A DNA stretch of 64,000 nucleotides. It comes from Brachionus manjavacas. Lineage: Eukaryota; Rotifera; Eurotatoria; Ploima; Brachionidae. The stretch is from contig JAHQIY010000001.1 in the NCBI GenBank assembly GCA_019054805.1, positions 1,302,001 through 1,366,000 on the forward strand. The letters are read 5' to 3'. Under the pieces are notes generated by a model. The model was not told the DNA's origin, made no database searches, and was given only the letters and a program-made list of their open reading frames with translations. Numbering within the stretch: the stretch's first letter is position 1; each line of letters starts with the position of its first letter. Below are positions 1-11,627 of the stretch, one piece after another. The translations under genes were made by a program, and so were the position numbers.

Positions 1-1110
1 GACTAAGACCCGTCATTTAGGTTAATCCTAGAAATTTATTTGCGTCTTGCTTGCTAAAATATTAGCAAAGGCGTTCAATATTGCTCTCGGAGGCCCTAGA
101 CCCAATCTAGTTGCCTTAAACACAAACTTTTGACAACGACATCAATTCGAGGACAAGAGCAGCATTGTTTTTGAGATAAAAAGTTTTGGCTAAAATCCGC
201 GTAAACAATGAGCCGAATGAAAGACATTAGAGTTATTAAGTTGAAAACGAAACAACAACAAAAATTCCCAAAAGTGAATTGTTGTGTTCAGGGCTTAGAA
301 ACAAACTTAACTTAAAATCGACTTAACTGTCTTCGAATGGGACGCACATGTCCCGATTTGAGAGCAATCAAATCAACTGAATGCACAGTCGCCGCCACTG
401 CCTGAATATTCGCAAGCTTCATTAAACTCGATTCCTTAACCACGAGCCTTCGAGTCTCGATTCTGTTTCAAGCCATTTCTCTCAAATTCCCACTCGATTC
501 AGACTCTAATTAATTTTGTTCGCATCTCCCTATCCCAATTCGGGTTTATTTTCTGATTTCCCTACGCTCTATCCATCTATCTAATTCCGTTCGCCTCATC
601 CATTCATCTCATGTCATTTTAACTCTTGATAAAATTTGCTGAAAAAAAAAAATTTTTTTTCATTTATTTTTTACCTTTGATTTTACTGTTATCACGTGCG
701 CTGAATTCAAAATAAAAAATTATGCCTAAAATTTTTAGACAAGCGCTTCAATCAAACAACCATATTTTGTTCTTTGAATAAATTAAAATGTTTGCCAAAT
801 TAAAGTCACTAGGCACAACATTTTTACTCAAGTTCAAGGTCGTTTTATCACAATTGCTCTGTTGAAAAAAAAATTCTGTCTCTCTCTCTCTCTCTCAGTT
901 TAGAATAAAATAAGCAAAAATTTTCGTTTGTGTGACATGGTCTACTGCTATGGTCGGTTGATGTTTGACACTCAAAGCGACTGCTTTTGATGTTGCCTTC
1001 AGTCATGCATTTAAGTCATGCGATTCGCACTGGAGACAGAAGAGGCCTCTGATCGACCAGTCAGCCTCGGGGCCGGCGACAAACTACTTGTTTGTGCACG
1101 ACGGGTGCTA
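1..1110. other. Gene-free left edge, moderately GC-rich, possible flank of a gene outside the window
   Basis: No convincing open frame is seen. Base composition from about 320 to 1110 is visibly richer in G and C than the next 6 kb, with CpG-containing stretches and a (TC)n microsatellite at 879-896. A similar mix (GC-richer DNA plus a CT-repeat) lies just upstream of CHD1, so this may be promoter or 5'UTR sequence of a minus-strand gene beyond the left edge. That is inference only. Confidence 0.3.
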
Positions 1111-1797
1111 GACAAAGCATAAATTATTTTTATTTTTTGTTTCATTTTAAAAAAAGCCACATTCCCAGCATTAATTTTATTCAAATTAAATTAAAAAAAA
1201 TTAAATTTTAAATCTCATGTTTATTAAGAAAAAAATATCGTAGATTATTTAAAAAATTAGTTTTTCAAATTTGCCGACAAATAATGATTAATCTTGTTTG
1301 ACATTCTTTCTACCTAGTATGACTATCTTAAGTATATTTTGTTTAAATGAGCACTTAGGTTATCTAAAATATTTGAGATATCATTTTAAACGACATATGG
1401 TTTTTGGCTTTATTGTGAGCTCAATTAATGTTCAGATTATAAAGCGCGACTCAGAGTTTGACATGTTGAGATGGAGATAGAGAGAGAGAGGGCAATTTAA
1501 TGATCACATCGTGCCATGGGTTAGTCATACATTTGAGTCGATGCCCCATCCTATTGATTCATGCTAATTCAACAATTTATTCACACTTTAGTAATTCAAT
1601 TCATTTCTTTTTCACTTTGGGGGTAGTTCAACAATTTCAGGAGGAGTCGAAATAAAAAATAAAAATTTTAATCTGTTAAAAAACTGCTGATTTCAAATAG
1701 TAATAATATAGTCTGTAAATAAATTACCTGAAAATTTTTAATAAATTACTGGCAACTAAATTAAAACACGACTCATTTTTATTGCCAAATAACTTTT
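1111..1797. other. AT-rich DNA, nothing recognised
   Basis: Only a short purine (GA)n run near 1477-1491 stands out. Short open frames here look like chance frames in AT-rich DNA: they have no domain and no codon bias. Confidence 0.5.
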
Positions 1798-2406
1798 TCA
1801 TATATGTTACCGTAAATATTTAAAACACGTATATTTAAAAATTTACTGGTCTAACAGTAAAAATGTAAAACATAAAAAATTGAATAAATTTTAGATATTT
1901 ACTGATTTTTTATTTGTATAAGTAATTTACTGGAATTTTTTTAGTTAATTACTGAAATAGTGTCAAAAATTTTATTTTTGCAGCTTGATTTTCCTTCATG
2001 ACATCTTGAGTTACATAACAACTGGGATTTTTTGTAACCACATCGATTTGTCAGACATAGACCAGTGCAGTTGCATTTTACCATACCTTGACCACCAAGC
2101 AAACTTCTGGAATATATTTCATACTTCTTGTCATCATTTTTTGTGCTCGTTTTTGTTGATTATCACTTACATTATTTCTTATACCCAACAAAGAATTGGC
2201 TTTATCGATAGCTCTGGATTGAGCATTCTTCAATTTTTAGTATATTACTGAACTAAAAATTGTTCTACATAATTACTAACTGTAAAAAAAAAATTACTAA
2301 AAAAAAAAACAAAACATATTTTTATTCCTATTTGTTTTACATTTTTACTGGTAGACTAGTAAATTTACAATTTAACGTGTTATAGAAATTTACAGTTACA
2401 TATATA
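1798..2406 (-). mobile_element. Foldback element enclosing a fragment of an integrase-type transposon protein
   Basis: The left arm (about 1798-1960) and right arm (about 2235-2406) are imperfect inverted copies of each other; both carry a shared stretch with the core TTTACTGGTCTAACAGTAAA (right arm slightly diverged) next to a conserved AAAATGTAAAAC. The spacer reads on the minus strand as a cysteine-rich segment: a GGQG tetrapeptide, then C-x-C, C, C, then CNSRCH and a final C-K-N. That pattern is typical of the C-terminal tail of integrase-like transposon proteins of the KRBA2/SCAND3 (Ginger-like) kind, from family memory. No start codon or full catalytic core is present, so this is a captured or eroded fragment rather than a gene. 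Confidence 0.5.
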
Positions 2407-4219
2407 TACGACAACTATAGATAAAACTAACTAAAACAAATAACAATTTCCTATGGTATTAAATAATACCTTCTGATCATGATGTTTTCAACAGAGCAGT
2501 AGAATTATTTTTTGAAAAATGCCAATGATCAAATAATAAATGGATGCTTAGCATATTACAGTCAATGGTATTAAGTGCTGCTATTGGAATACCCAGTCAC
2601 AATACCGCATTTGAATCAACAAATAATGTTATTACAATAATACCAGCATTAGTGGAATAAAAGTTGATGTACTTGTAAATACAAGCTAAAAAATTCTTTT
2701 GTATTAAATCTCTGCCAAACGAATCAAGTTGCACATATACTGGATCCAGAGGGTTAGACCAAAAAAAAGTCAGAATTTATTTGCCTTTTTTATTCAATTA
2801 CAAATTTGTTTTATTGATATTTTTGATTTTTAAAAAAAAAATTGGCTTCAAAAAATTAACACTAATAATTTGAAAAAGAATAAATAAATTTCAATAGTAT
2901 CGAAATGGATACTTCGATGAACAATAAACCAAGTGTTAAAAACCTTAAATAAATATTTTCCAAATATTTTTCCGGTTCTGTTAAGATCTGGTGGTTCGCG
3001 GTTTCAACATAAATTTAATTAAAAAAATAACTTTATTAATAAATGGCCACTTATAGCCTGAACAAATACCCCCGCTCTAATAAAGCTTCTTCCTCTAATT
3101 TGGTACTTATTTTCCATTATTTAAAAATTGAAAACTTGGTTATGTCTTTGCAATTTAAAATTTAAACATTACAGAACTCCCTTCAATGAGCTAATTCAAA
3201 ATATAAGAAGTTCATGAATTTTGGTCCAAGTTTTCTTGCTTTCTAACTTTCATGTCTTTTTCTATTTTTATTTTAGGTAATAATTTTTCATTTAAAAAAA
3301 CACAAAAACACAAAAAATTTTAATTTATTTTTTATCTCTTTTTTTTAAAGGAGGTTAATTCAATTCAATAAATAAATAGCCTTATTAAGCAAAAAAAAAG
3401 GGGAAAACAAACGAAAACAAAATAATTTCAAAGTTTCTTCTTCATTTTACGCAGTGTTAAATATTAACGAATTGCTAAGCGCATGAGATCATAGTATTAC
3501 ACTGTGAAACTTTAGACATTTAAGTTGACTAGAATCGGTGTTGTAGTTATTGAGAGAACTACAACACAAGAAAAAAATTACAACTTTCAGATTGTGTTGA
3601 AGAAAAAGAGAATTTGAAATTATTAAAATTATTAAACTTTAAAAAGAATTAAGATCATTAAAAGTTGCTAGCGAACTTAATTTTGGTTCAATTTGACTGT
3701 AAATTGTACCACTGGAAAGCTGACATTTTTTACTGCCATTCTTCACTGAATAAAAAGAACGACATAAATCAATTAATAAATCTCAGTTATTAACAATAAA
3801 ATAATAAATGAAAAATGAATAATTAGCAATTTATATTTTATTTAGTGATTAAAACAGTTTTTGTTGAAAAAAAAGTTTTTTAAACTAAATAAATTTTTAT
3901 TATGAGTCTTAAAATTGTTCTGCAAGTCTGCAAAACACTAAATGTATATGAAAATAATTAAAATTAAATTCCAGATTTATTGCAAAGACTAAATTTGGGT
4001 GGTACAAAGTTTGAATCAGCTGATTAATTTAGTAGAACAATTTTAAGTTTTATATATAAAAAATTTATTTAATTTATTTAAAAATTACTACGTTAATGAC
4101 TAAAAGGGTCCAAAAAAACCCAAAAATTAGATTTGCTTTTCAGTTAAATAAACTAGATTATTTATTTAGAATATTTAAAAAAAAGTTAAAGATAATAGTT
4201 TAAGAACATTTTTTTTACA
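2407..4219. other. AT-rich intergenic DNA with one perfect hairpin
   Basis: No supported gene. A perfect 11-bp inverted repeat with an 8-nt loop lies at 3538-3567 (arms GTGTTGTAGTT and AACTACAACAC). The rest is low-complexity A/T sequence. Confidence 0.5.
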
Positions 4220-4900
4220 AAAATAAATTATGATTTTCTTTGAATTCTCAATGCCTGGTCGTAACAGTTTTTACAAATCGATTTGAAAATCTTCTCTCTT
4301 ACACAAGGATCACATGCAAATTTCTGCATATGTCACAAGTCAAGCTAGATATGCTTTCATTACACATGTTGCAGATTTTGGAGACGAGTCAGTTTCAGTG
4401 TTTGCTAAGCCCTTTCTAGAAGTAACTGGAATAATTGGAGTTGTAGACTTTTTTGATTTATCATTTGCAGCAATTGTTCAGCAAATCATCTTAAATATGT
4501 TCGACGAGAAATTTTACTTCTATTACAGGTTTTATACAAGTTTCAACTGTTCATTCCAGCTGATTTTAAGATGTCCAATTTTCTCATTAAAATTTATTTT
4601 CTTTCTACGACTTGTCTCTTCTCCGTCATTCAATCTAAGACATACCGTTCCATTTTCCAAGTTTTGTCAATCTTAGTTTCTCAAAACGTTTCTTCAGTTT
4701 CTCCATTATCTGAGTCTTCAAATGAGTCATATTCAGTATTAGTCTGATCTGATGTTTCGATTTCTTCTCCAAAATCATCATCGAAGTCATAATTATTCCC
4801 ATATTAGTTATCATTACCATCAGATAATACTTATTGGGTATCATCCGCATTTCTAAGAAACTCAATGGCTTGTAAGGCAGTTTTTCTTCGAGAAATGTCT
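4220..4900 (-). mobile_element. Decayed C-terminal part of an integrase-like transposon protein
   Basis: Read on the minus strand there is first an acidic stretch (about 4860-4690, many D and E), then a broken basic segment, then a double zinc-knuckle-like ending (about 4390-4225): C-N-M-C, CDICRNLH, a further C-V-R-E-K, and ICKNC before a stop. Several frame changes and stops separate these blocks. Paired C-x2-C motifs at the very C-terminus recall the same integrase-type transposon proteins as the fragment at 1798-2406. The parent family is not certain. Confidence 0.4.
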
Positions 4901-7035
4901 CGAAAAAAATTCATTAATTATAGGAATAATATAAATTAGACAGAATTTTTAATCGAAAGAATTATAAGCTATGCCCAAAGCTTATTAAAAAGAAAAGGGT
5001 TTAAAACAAAACTTCTTTGAGTGTAAACTTAATTTTGAAAAATTTAAATAATATAATAAAAAAAAAGACTTGTTTTTAAATCACAAAAATTTAAGTCAAA
5101 GTTGTGACTTTACTTAAAAAAAAAAATTAAGTCATTGACTTGACTCAAAAAAAAATAATTCAAATTTAATAATTCTGAAATAAAATAAAATAAAATGAAA
5201 TGTCTATTAGAAAATGATTTCAAAATTAACTGGATTCAACCCTTTTCTTTTTATTTCACTTTTTTTTGTCTTTGTTTTTTTTTTAAAACTTTTTTTATCT
5301 TCATCCATGTGATGTGTATTGAAATAAATGATAACATTTACTAAATTAAAAAAAATGTGAAGTTTGTGTTAACTCTGGTAAAAGTTTCTTTTTATAATTT
5401 TAACATTTTAATAAATGAGTTAATTTGGCTCAGAAACGAGTCTGTCACTGGCCCTTCAAATGAATTTTGAAAGAAAAAATGAATAATTTTTTGAAAATAA
5501 GTTTAAAAGATGCCAACCGGCTCATTCTTTAAGAAAAGAAAAAGCAAACACAAAATTGATCATTAAATCTAAGTTAATACACGTTTATGTACTGGATAAG
5601 ATTTAGTGTAAAAAAATTGTGAAATAAAAAGTCAATTAATTTAATTAGAAATTTTTTTTTTTATAAATATAAAATATCATACTAAGAATCAAATGTAAAT
5701 AACTCTTAATTTTTAATTATTTTATAGATTTTTACTTTTTTATCTTATGTAATTCTGCCTATCTGGCTTAAATCAAATAAATGATAAATTTTAATAATAG
5801 ACTTACGGTTAATATTGGAAGAAACTGAAGTTGACTCGACTTGTAATTTTAAAATAAATAATAAGATAATCGAAACTTTTTTTTTTTTTTTTTTTCATAT
5901 CATTTCATAATCTTTTTTTTGTCTTACATATTTTCTTTTTTGTCCATGGGACTTTTACTTTTACTAATTCATAACAATTTTTCATCGTCGTTTGGCGTTA
6001 ATTGAAATAAATAAATAAAAAATAAATAAATAAAATATCATACACAATTTTAATTTTGACAATGGAAAGGTTTACAAGTATCTTCAGAATCGTTCAGTTT
6101 TTTTTCTCTGAAACACTACCATTTTGATACTTACGCGATACAAAAAAGAATCTTAATTAAATTATTTTAATTTTTAGAATGGGGGAAAAAAAATTTAAAT
6201 TTAATTCAAAATATTTTATCTTGAAAATAAATTCTTGTTATAAATTTGCTGAAACTAATCAAAAAATTAATCAATAATACTTAAAATTGTTTTTAATATT
6301 AATTTTTACTTTAATAAATAAATTAATTTTTATGAAATAAATAATAAAAAAAAACTATGTCATTTTTGAGTTAAACTTTTTACCTTCATTTCAAAATGGG
6401 ACTAAACTTAATTATGACGCTCATGTTGTTTACAATATCCTTGGAGACTTTTTATATTAATTGTTTATCTCTTAGTTGTGGGGTGATATAACTAGTCTTG
6501 GATTTTCAAAATGTTATTTAGACAGAATGTGGTATAGAGATATAAGAAGTTAATTAATAAATTATTTATAAAGGTTAATTATTTTTTTAACGTGAGCTCA
6601 GCTACTAGCAATTCTTTTTTAATTGTTTTTAAATTAATTTTTTTTTAAAATAACATGAGTTAATGCATCTTTTTGCATCTTAATCGGAGTTCTTTTTTTA
6701 ATGAGAAAAAAGATATTTAATTGACGCAGTTATTTATTTATTTGTTATCTGTACCGAGCTAAAGCTCCTTCAGAATAAATTAAAAAAATAAAATAAAAAA
6801 AAAAACAAAATAAGAATAAAATTAAAGTTAATAAAATTAGATAAAAAAAAAAAAAAAAAAAAAAAAAATAGAGTAAATAAGCTAATAAAAAATTAAAGTT
6901 GAATTGACGCAGTATAACTTCCCTTTATTTAAAACCTAAAAAATTAAATTAAAAAAAATTAGAAACTATGAACAACAATTTGATGAAACATAAAATAAAT
7001 CAATTACGCAGCAGGGTCATATGATGGAACATTGT
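4901..7035. other. AT-rich gene-free stretch with homopolymers
   Basis: Contains a long T run near 5878-5895, (AAAT)n-like sequence near 6003-6034 and an A run near 6844-6868. The stretch 5050-5160 contains repeated GACTT/AAGTC motifs, a weak echo of the element at 61412. No coding potential seen apart from the retroelement tail at 6731-6780. Confidence 0.5.
6731..6780 (-). repeat. Retroelement 3'-tail motif with GAGC/GCTC stem-loop
   Basis: On the minus strand this reads TTATTCTGAAGGAGC, four variable bases, GCTCGGTACAGA, then AAATAAATAAATA. The same arrangement occurs at 16015-16064 and 60917-60961. A short hairpin followed by a simple tandem repeat is the usual look of a non-LTR retroelement 3' end. 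Confidence 0.55.
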
Positions 7036-7497
7036 CTACTTCAAGCAAATATCCGACTGTTCTTGGCACTTGACAATACATGACATGACACTTAAAACAA
7101 TAACAGATTGTTGGATTAAACTTAGAAAGGTTTTAAAGTGTCAAATAATAATTTAATTTTCTTATTTCATACTTTTTTCATGTCTTTTAGATATTATTTT
7201 AAATAATTTGACAACTTTTTTTTCTATTTTAAATTTTAACCAGAAGTAGCTAAGGCTAGATTAGATTGAGATGAAAAATAGATAAAGTGCAGAGAAATAG
7301 AAAGTTGTTCATTTCGGAAAAAAAAAATAAAATTTTATTTTAAAATCCGCAAATCACCTGGAATATGCCGCACTAGTTAGGACTACTATTACTGCGTAAG
7401 ATATTAAGAATCTGTAGCAGGTATAGAGAAGAGCTGTCAAGTTAAACATAGAATCTGTAAAATGGGCTACAATGAACCTCACAAGGCCTTGGGTCAT
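7036..7497 (-). CDS. Possible small membrane protein, two exons
   Basis: The candidate first exon (7497-7358) starts with ATG directly after a good 3' splice site (TTTTTTTACAG) and encodes 46 residues beginning MTQGLVRFIVAHF, with a hydrophobic stretch YRFLISYAVIVVLTSAAY. It ends in CCAG followed by GTGATT. Joining to 7090-7036 keeps the phase and ends in a stop after KCQEQSDICLK; a second acceptor 27 nt upstream of this exon also keeps the frame. Exon composition is much richer in GC than its surroundings, as in the definite genes here. Product about 64-73 aa with one likely membrane segment. No homolog recognised. There could be further exons upstream, and 7016-7090 is also open in another frame, so the C-terminus is uncertain. 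Confidence 0.4.
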
Positions 7498-7963
7498 CTG
7501 TAAAAAAATCACTTAATTTTTCGGTAAGTTTCTATTTATATTCAAATTAAAAAAAAATTAATAAAGCAATTTTATTTTGATTTATATCTTCTTAATTATT
7601 CTTTATATTATATTGATTGCTTTAAATGGTGGCTTGGAAATATAATATTTTAACATGTTACATAAGCAAAAGCTAATAGAAGGATAAGTGGATTTTTTGT
7701 GGTTGATAACAAGTGTTAATGGAAAAAGACTTCTGTCTTGATTTATAATGAACGATTATAAAAACAATTATAAATAAGAAGACTAATAGGAGACAAGTTA
7801 TTTTTTTTAAAACGAACTTACTAAATTTTAAAGCCAAGTTCCAGTCTTTAAATAACTTAATAAAAAAATTCGAAAAATAAAATTTTTGGATTATGTTTAA
7901 ATATTTAAAATTTTTCTTAAAAAAAATGAAATTGAAAAAATTTTAAGTGCCATATTATTTTTA

Positions 7964-8245
7964 AGATAAAAAGTATTTTTTAACTTTTGAATGGTATTTG
8001 ATTAGATCTCTTAATGCAAAATGCTAACTTATACAAAAAGCATGCTAAATATTAGATAAGACTCTGCAAAAACTCTGCAATTAAATTGCGCATCTGAATA
8101 CTTTTTAATGACGTGCATTTTTCTGCAAAACTGCAGAGTTTTTGCAGAGTCTTATCTAATATTTAGCATGTTTTTTGCATTAGAATTTTGCAGAGAGATT
8201 TAATAAAATACCATTCAAAAGTTATAAAAAAATACTTTTTGATCT
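7964..8245. mobile_element. Foldback/MITE-like element, copy 1
   Basis: The arms (about 7964-8090 and 8118-8245) are near-complementary over more than 80 bp. Shared blocks include AACTTTTGAATGGTAT and GCTAAATATTAGATAAGACT with CTCTGCAAAAACTCTGCA. The centre contains AAGTATTC next to a GCAATT..TTGCAGAG block that recurs, in opposite orientation, in the element at 28651-28989. No coding sequence. The palindromic form points to a non-autonomous DNA element; no clear target-site duplication was found. Confidence 0.6.
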
Positions 8246-10440
8246 GATTTTTTTCGATCCTAAACTTCAAGAAAATTTTTCAATTGTTTTTTTTAAATTA
8301 TTGTATCCTCGAGTTTTTTTTTCACCTAGCACTAAAATATCTAATCAAAATAAATTAAAAACTTACACTTATTTGGTATTTTTCTTAATAATTTGCACTT
8401 TTTTCATCTGAAAATCTTTTTAAAAAAACATCGTAAGTATCTTTTTTTATAAATAGAAATAATTATTTTAAAAAAATTCTACTTTTAATGTTTGTCTTTT
8501 AATAAATTTTCGAATTTAATTTTTAATTAATTTAGATATTATTTTTGAATCTTTTTTCAATCATCTAGCAGACATTTTTTCCTGAAAAAATCATAAATGC
8601 AAAAAACAGCAAAATATAATGGAAATTTAATGAGTTTCAAACCTTAAATTGTGTAATTTGATTAAAAATATATTGAAATTTATTTTATGATAATTTTTTT
8701 GTTAGCATATTGTTGCTGTGAAGCAGTTTTCAGTATTGACGTAAGGGTATCAATTTTTTTAATATTTTTGAATCAAACAAATTAAGGAATTTCAAAAAAG
8801 CTTTTAAATTTAATTTTTTTAAATTGAAAAAAATCAAAAAACAAATTATCCATTATAAGTCACATTTTAATCTGTATGATTGATTTGTTATAGACTTAGA
8901 TATACCTTAAAAAATTAAAAAAAATTAAAAATTAAATTAATGAATTGGATTGTTTGAGCTAGATTTGAAGATAAAACTCAAAATTCAATTCTATAAATTA
9001 AATTCCTTTCTAGATCAATATCTGGCGCGTATTGAGTATTAACATCCAACAATATAAAACACCATGGCCTTCATTGGCATAAAATTTATCAATATAGCAC
9101 ATCTAATGAGAAAATTTAAATGACAAGGCGTAGGATCTGGTAATATAGAGTTGACATAATTCTAGATCCAACTAATTGATTTTAAATTTTTTTTCATTAG
9201 AATATGTTTTAAAATGATGTTTTAAAAATTCAATATTTTTTTATTTGTGTTTACTTATTTGTATAATTTTTATTCAAGTACTTATTAACTTATTTATCAT
9301 ATTATTTTGATCAGAATTTTTATTTTATTTATTTTTTTACTTCTTGAAGTTAAAACATTAGTTCTGTTAGAACTGATTTTTAGTTTGTGGCCAACACTTA
9401 TTTATACTCTAATTTGGCGTTTTATCTTGTCATTTTTAATTATTTAGTAGAGTGATTATGAAAAGATTTAAAGTTTTGGTACTCAAGACGGAGGATCATC
9501 AGCAAAAATATTTTTTTTATTGATTTTATCCTGCAGAAATGGTTTCAAAGTGAAAAGTTTGTTTGTAGCCAATTTTAAGCTCCATCTATTAAAATTTAAT
9601 AATTTTACTCTATAAAAATTGATTTAAAAGACTTGATTTAAAAGATTTAAAAGAAAGTAAAACTGATTGTCATGCATAAATTAAGCAGAGTCTGAGGCGG
9701 AACCGTAGCATAGGGATCAGGTTATGCTGTAGATTATAAAACTATTGATTACAAGTAAAATTAATAAGTAAATTTCTATCATTTAAAATTATGATGATTT
9801 TATTTATTTAATTTCATGTGACAATTTAATTTTTGATATTGAATTTGATTTTTTTCTAAAATTTTAATCAAATTATTAAAAAAATTGATACTTTAATGAA
9901 ATATCATTAAAAAATCATTTTTTTAATTTTATAAAATTGAAAAAAAAAATTTCTGAAACAAAATATATTTTTCTAATATAAAATTTTTGCATAAATTTGA
10001 AAAAAAAAAATTTTTATATTTTAATAAATATATTTGTTACAACGTGGCAATATTCTCTTTTTTAAATTATCTATTTAATTTTTATGTTTATCTTTTAAGA
10101 CTTTATCAAAAGTAAAATTAGAAAAACCTTTTTTGGAAACTTATTTGGAAACAATGCCAAAATTTTAAACCTTATATTTATGGTTAGTTTTTAGTCCTTA
10201 AATAAGAGAAACTAATTTTACATTAACTAAAATTTCTAACGTAGCCCTATAACATCTTATAATTTAAGAAAAAAAAAAATTTTAATTAAAACATTTAAAA
10301 ATTAGACATTTATTTTCTAGTTTTAAATTTTCATTTTAATTAAATAGGAAAAAAATCAAAAAATATAAACTTTTTTTATTTATATGTAATAAAAAATAAA
10401 CAAAAAAATCCTTGCTGGAAAGTAAGAAAAAAAATGTGTA
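8246..10440. other. AT-rich gene-free stretch
   Basis: Dominated by A and T runs. A slightly GC-richer piece at 9010-9175 has no open frame that I could connect to a protein. Nothing else is supported. Confidence 0.5.
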
Positions 10441-11627
10441 TTATGTGTCATATTTGGATCTGTACGATAGAGCTGGCAAAGTTGATTTTGGCTTTGAAAT
10501 AGCTTGAAAAAAAACAAATTAAATTAAAAAAAAAATTTTCTAAATTTTTAAAAATTACGTGCGTCAATCAAAGCCCAGCTGTAATTTTGCTTCGATCTGC
10601 TCATTTCCTGGTCCGATCTATCATCGATCGGAACCAATTTGTTGTTTTTAAATTTAGATTTTTTATCAATTTCACTAATGGTCGAAAGTTTAGACCGAGA
10701 ATGAGTGTCCATTTCATCAATCAACTGCCTTTCATAGGCAGACAACTTGCCAGCTTTCGAATCACTAAGTCTCATCTGGTCCAGCCTTTTCCAAGGGTTT
10801 CCATCTTTTATGTCATCATCATCTCGATCATCATAACCTGAACTTTAATTTAAATTTAATACAAAAAAAAATCAAAAAAATAATCATCTCTATTACTTGT
10901 CATATTCTCTTCTCTGGCGTACTCGGTCCGACTTTTCGCGCCTAATTCTCATTTCCTCCGATCTCTGTCTTTCCGTATCTTCTTCAGTTCTTTCTTTAAT
11001 TTTATCATAGTTGGCCATGATATCTTTGAACAGCCAGTCGAAGCCGATTTTCAGCGACTGGTTTGTCTTGGACCCGATGGGGGTCAAGGCAACACAGGTC
11101 TCAACGCGGCACGGAATTTCAAACTTGTTCACAAGCTCTTCTAAATTCAAATACTGAACTATTTCGCTTTCATCTAGCGGGTTGGCCAGGTCCTGTTTAT
11201 TGCCAATGACCAAAATCGGCTTGCCCACCACTTTTACATTTTCTATAAAGCTGGAAAAAGTGGCTCTGTTCTGGTTGATCCGGGCACGGTTCGAACAATC
11301 AATGACATAAATGAATCCGTAGCTCTCGGCCAAATAGTGCTTCCATATGTCTCTGACGCGTTCACTGCCGCCCAAGTCATAGAATCTAATTGATTTGGAG
11401 TTGTAGCTGAAATCGTGAGGTTCGTAGCCAACTGTTGGTGAAGCATCGACCAGGTCTTTTTCTGATTTGAGACACTTGACTAGGGTTGATTTGCCGGCGT
11501 CGTCAAGACCAATTATGCTTATGACCATGTCACTTTTGGCACTTAAGTCACTTTTGGTTGTTATGTCACGTCTGTTTGGTGTGTCACTTTTGGCATCGCT
11601 TTTTTTAGATTTTAAACAGTTGCCCAT
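10441..11627 (-). CDS. ARL13B: ARL13B-like ciliary small GTPase
   Basis: ARL13B is an Arf-family GTPase of the ciliary membrane that acts as exchange factor for ARL3. Exons 11627-10897, 10842-10559 and 10502-10441 (introns 54 and 56 bp) join in phase to 358 aa. Visible motifs: P-loop GLDDAGKS (about 40-47), PTVGY switch I, DLGGSER (about 84-90, with Gly where classical Arfs have the catalytic Gln, as in ARL13B), WKHYLAESYG, and NKQD (143-146). A charged coiled coil (about 215-243) follows, then a C-terminal tail with KLVPIDD and LPALS that resembles the RVxP/proline region of vertebrate ARL13B. The start chosen is the second of two adjacent Met codons because it gives MGNCLKSKK, a consensus for N-myristoylation plus Cys4 palmitoylation; an in-frame upstream Met at 11681 would hide it. 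The long helical middle of the human protein is shorter here. Confidence 0.9.

Noticed and set aside
1298..1480. 60-codon frame
   Set aside because: AT-rich chance frame without any recognisable motif or splice context.
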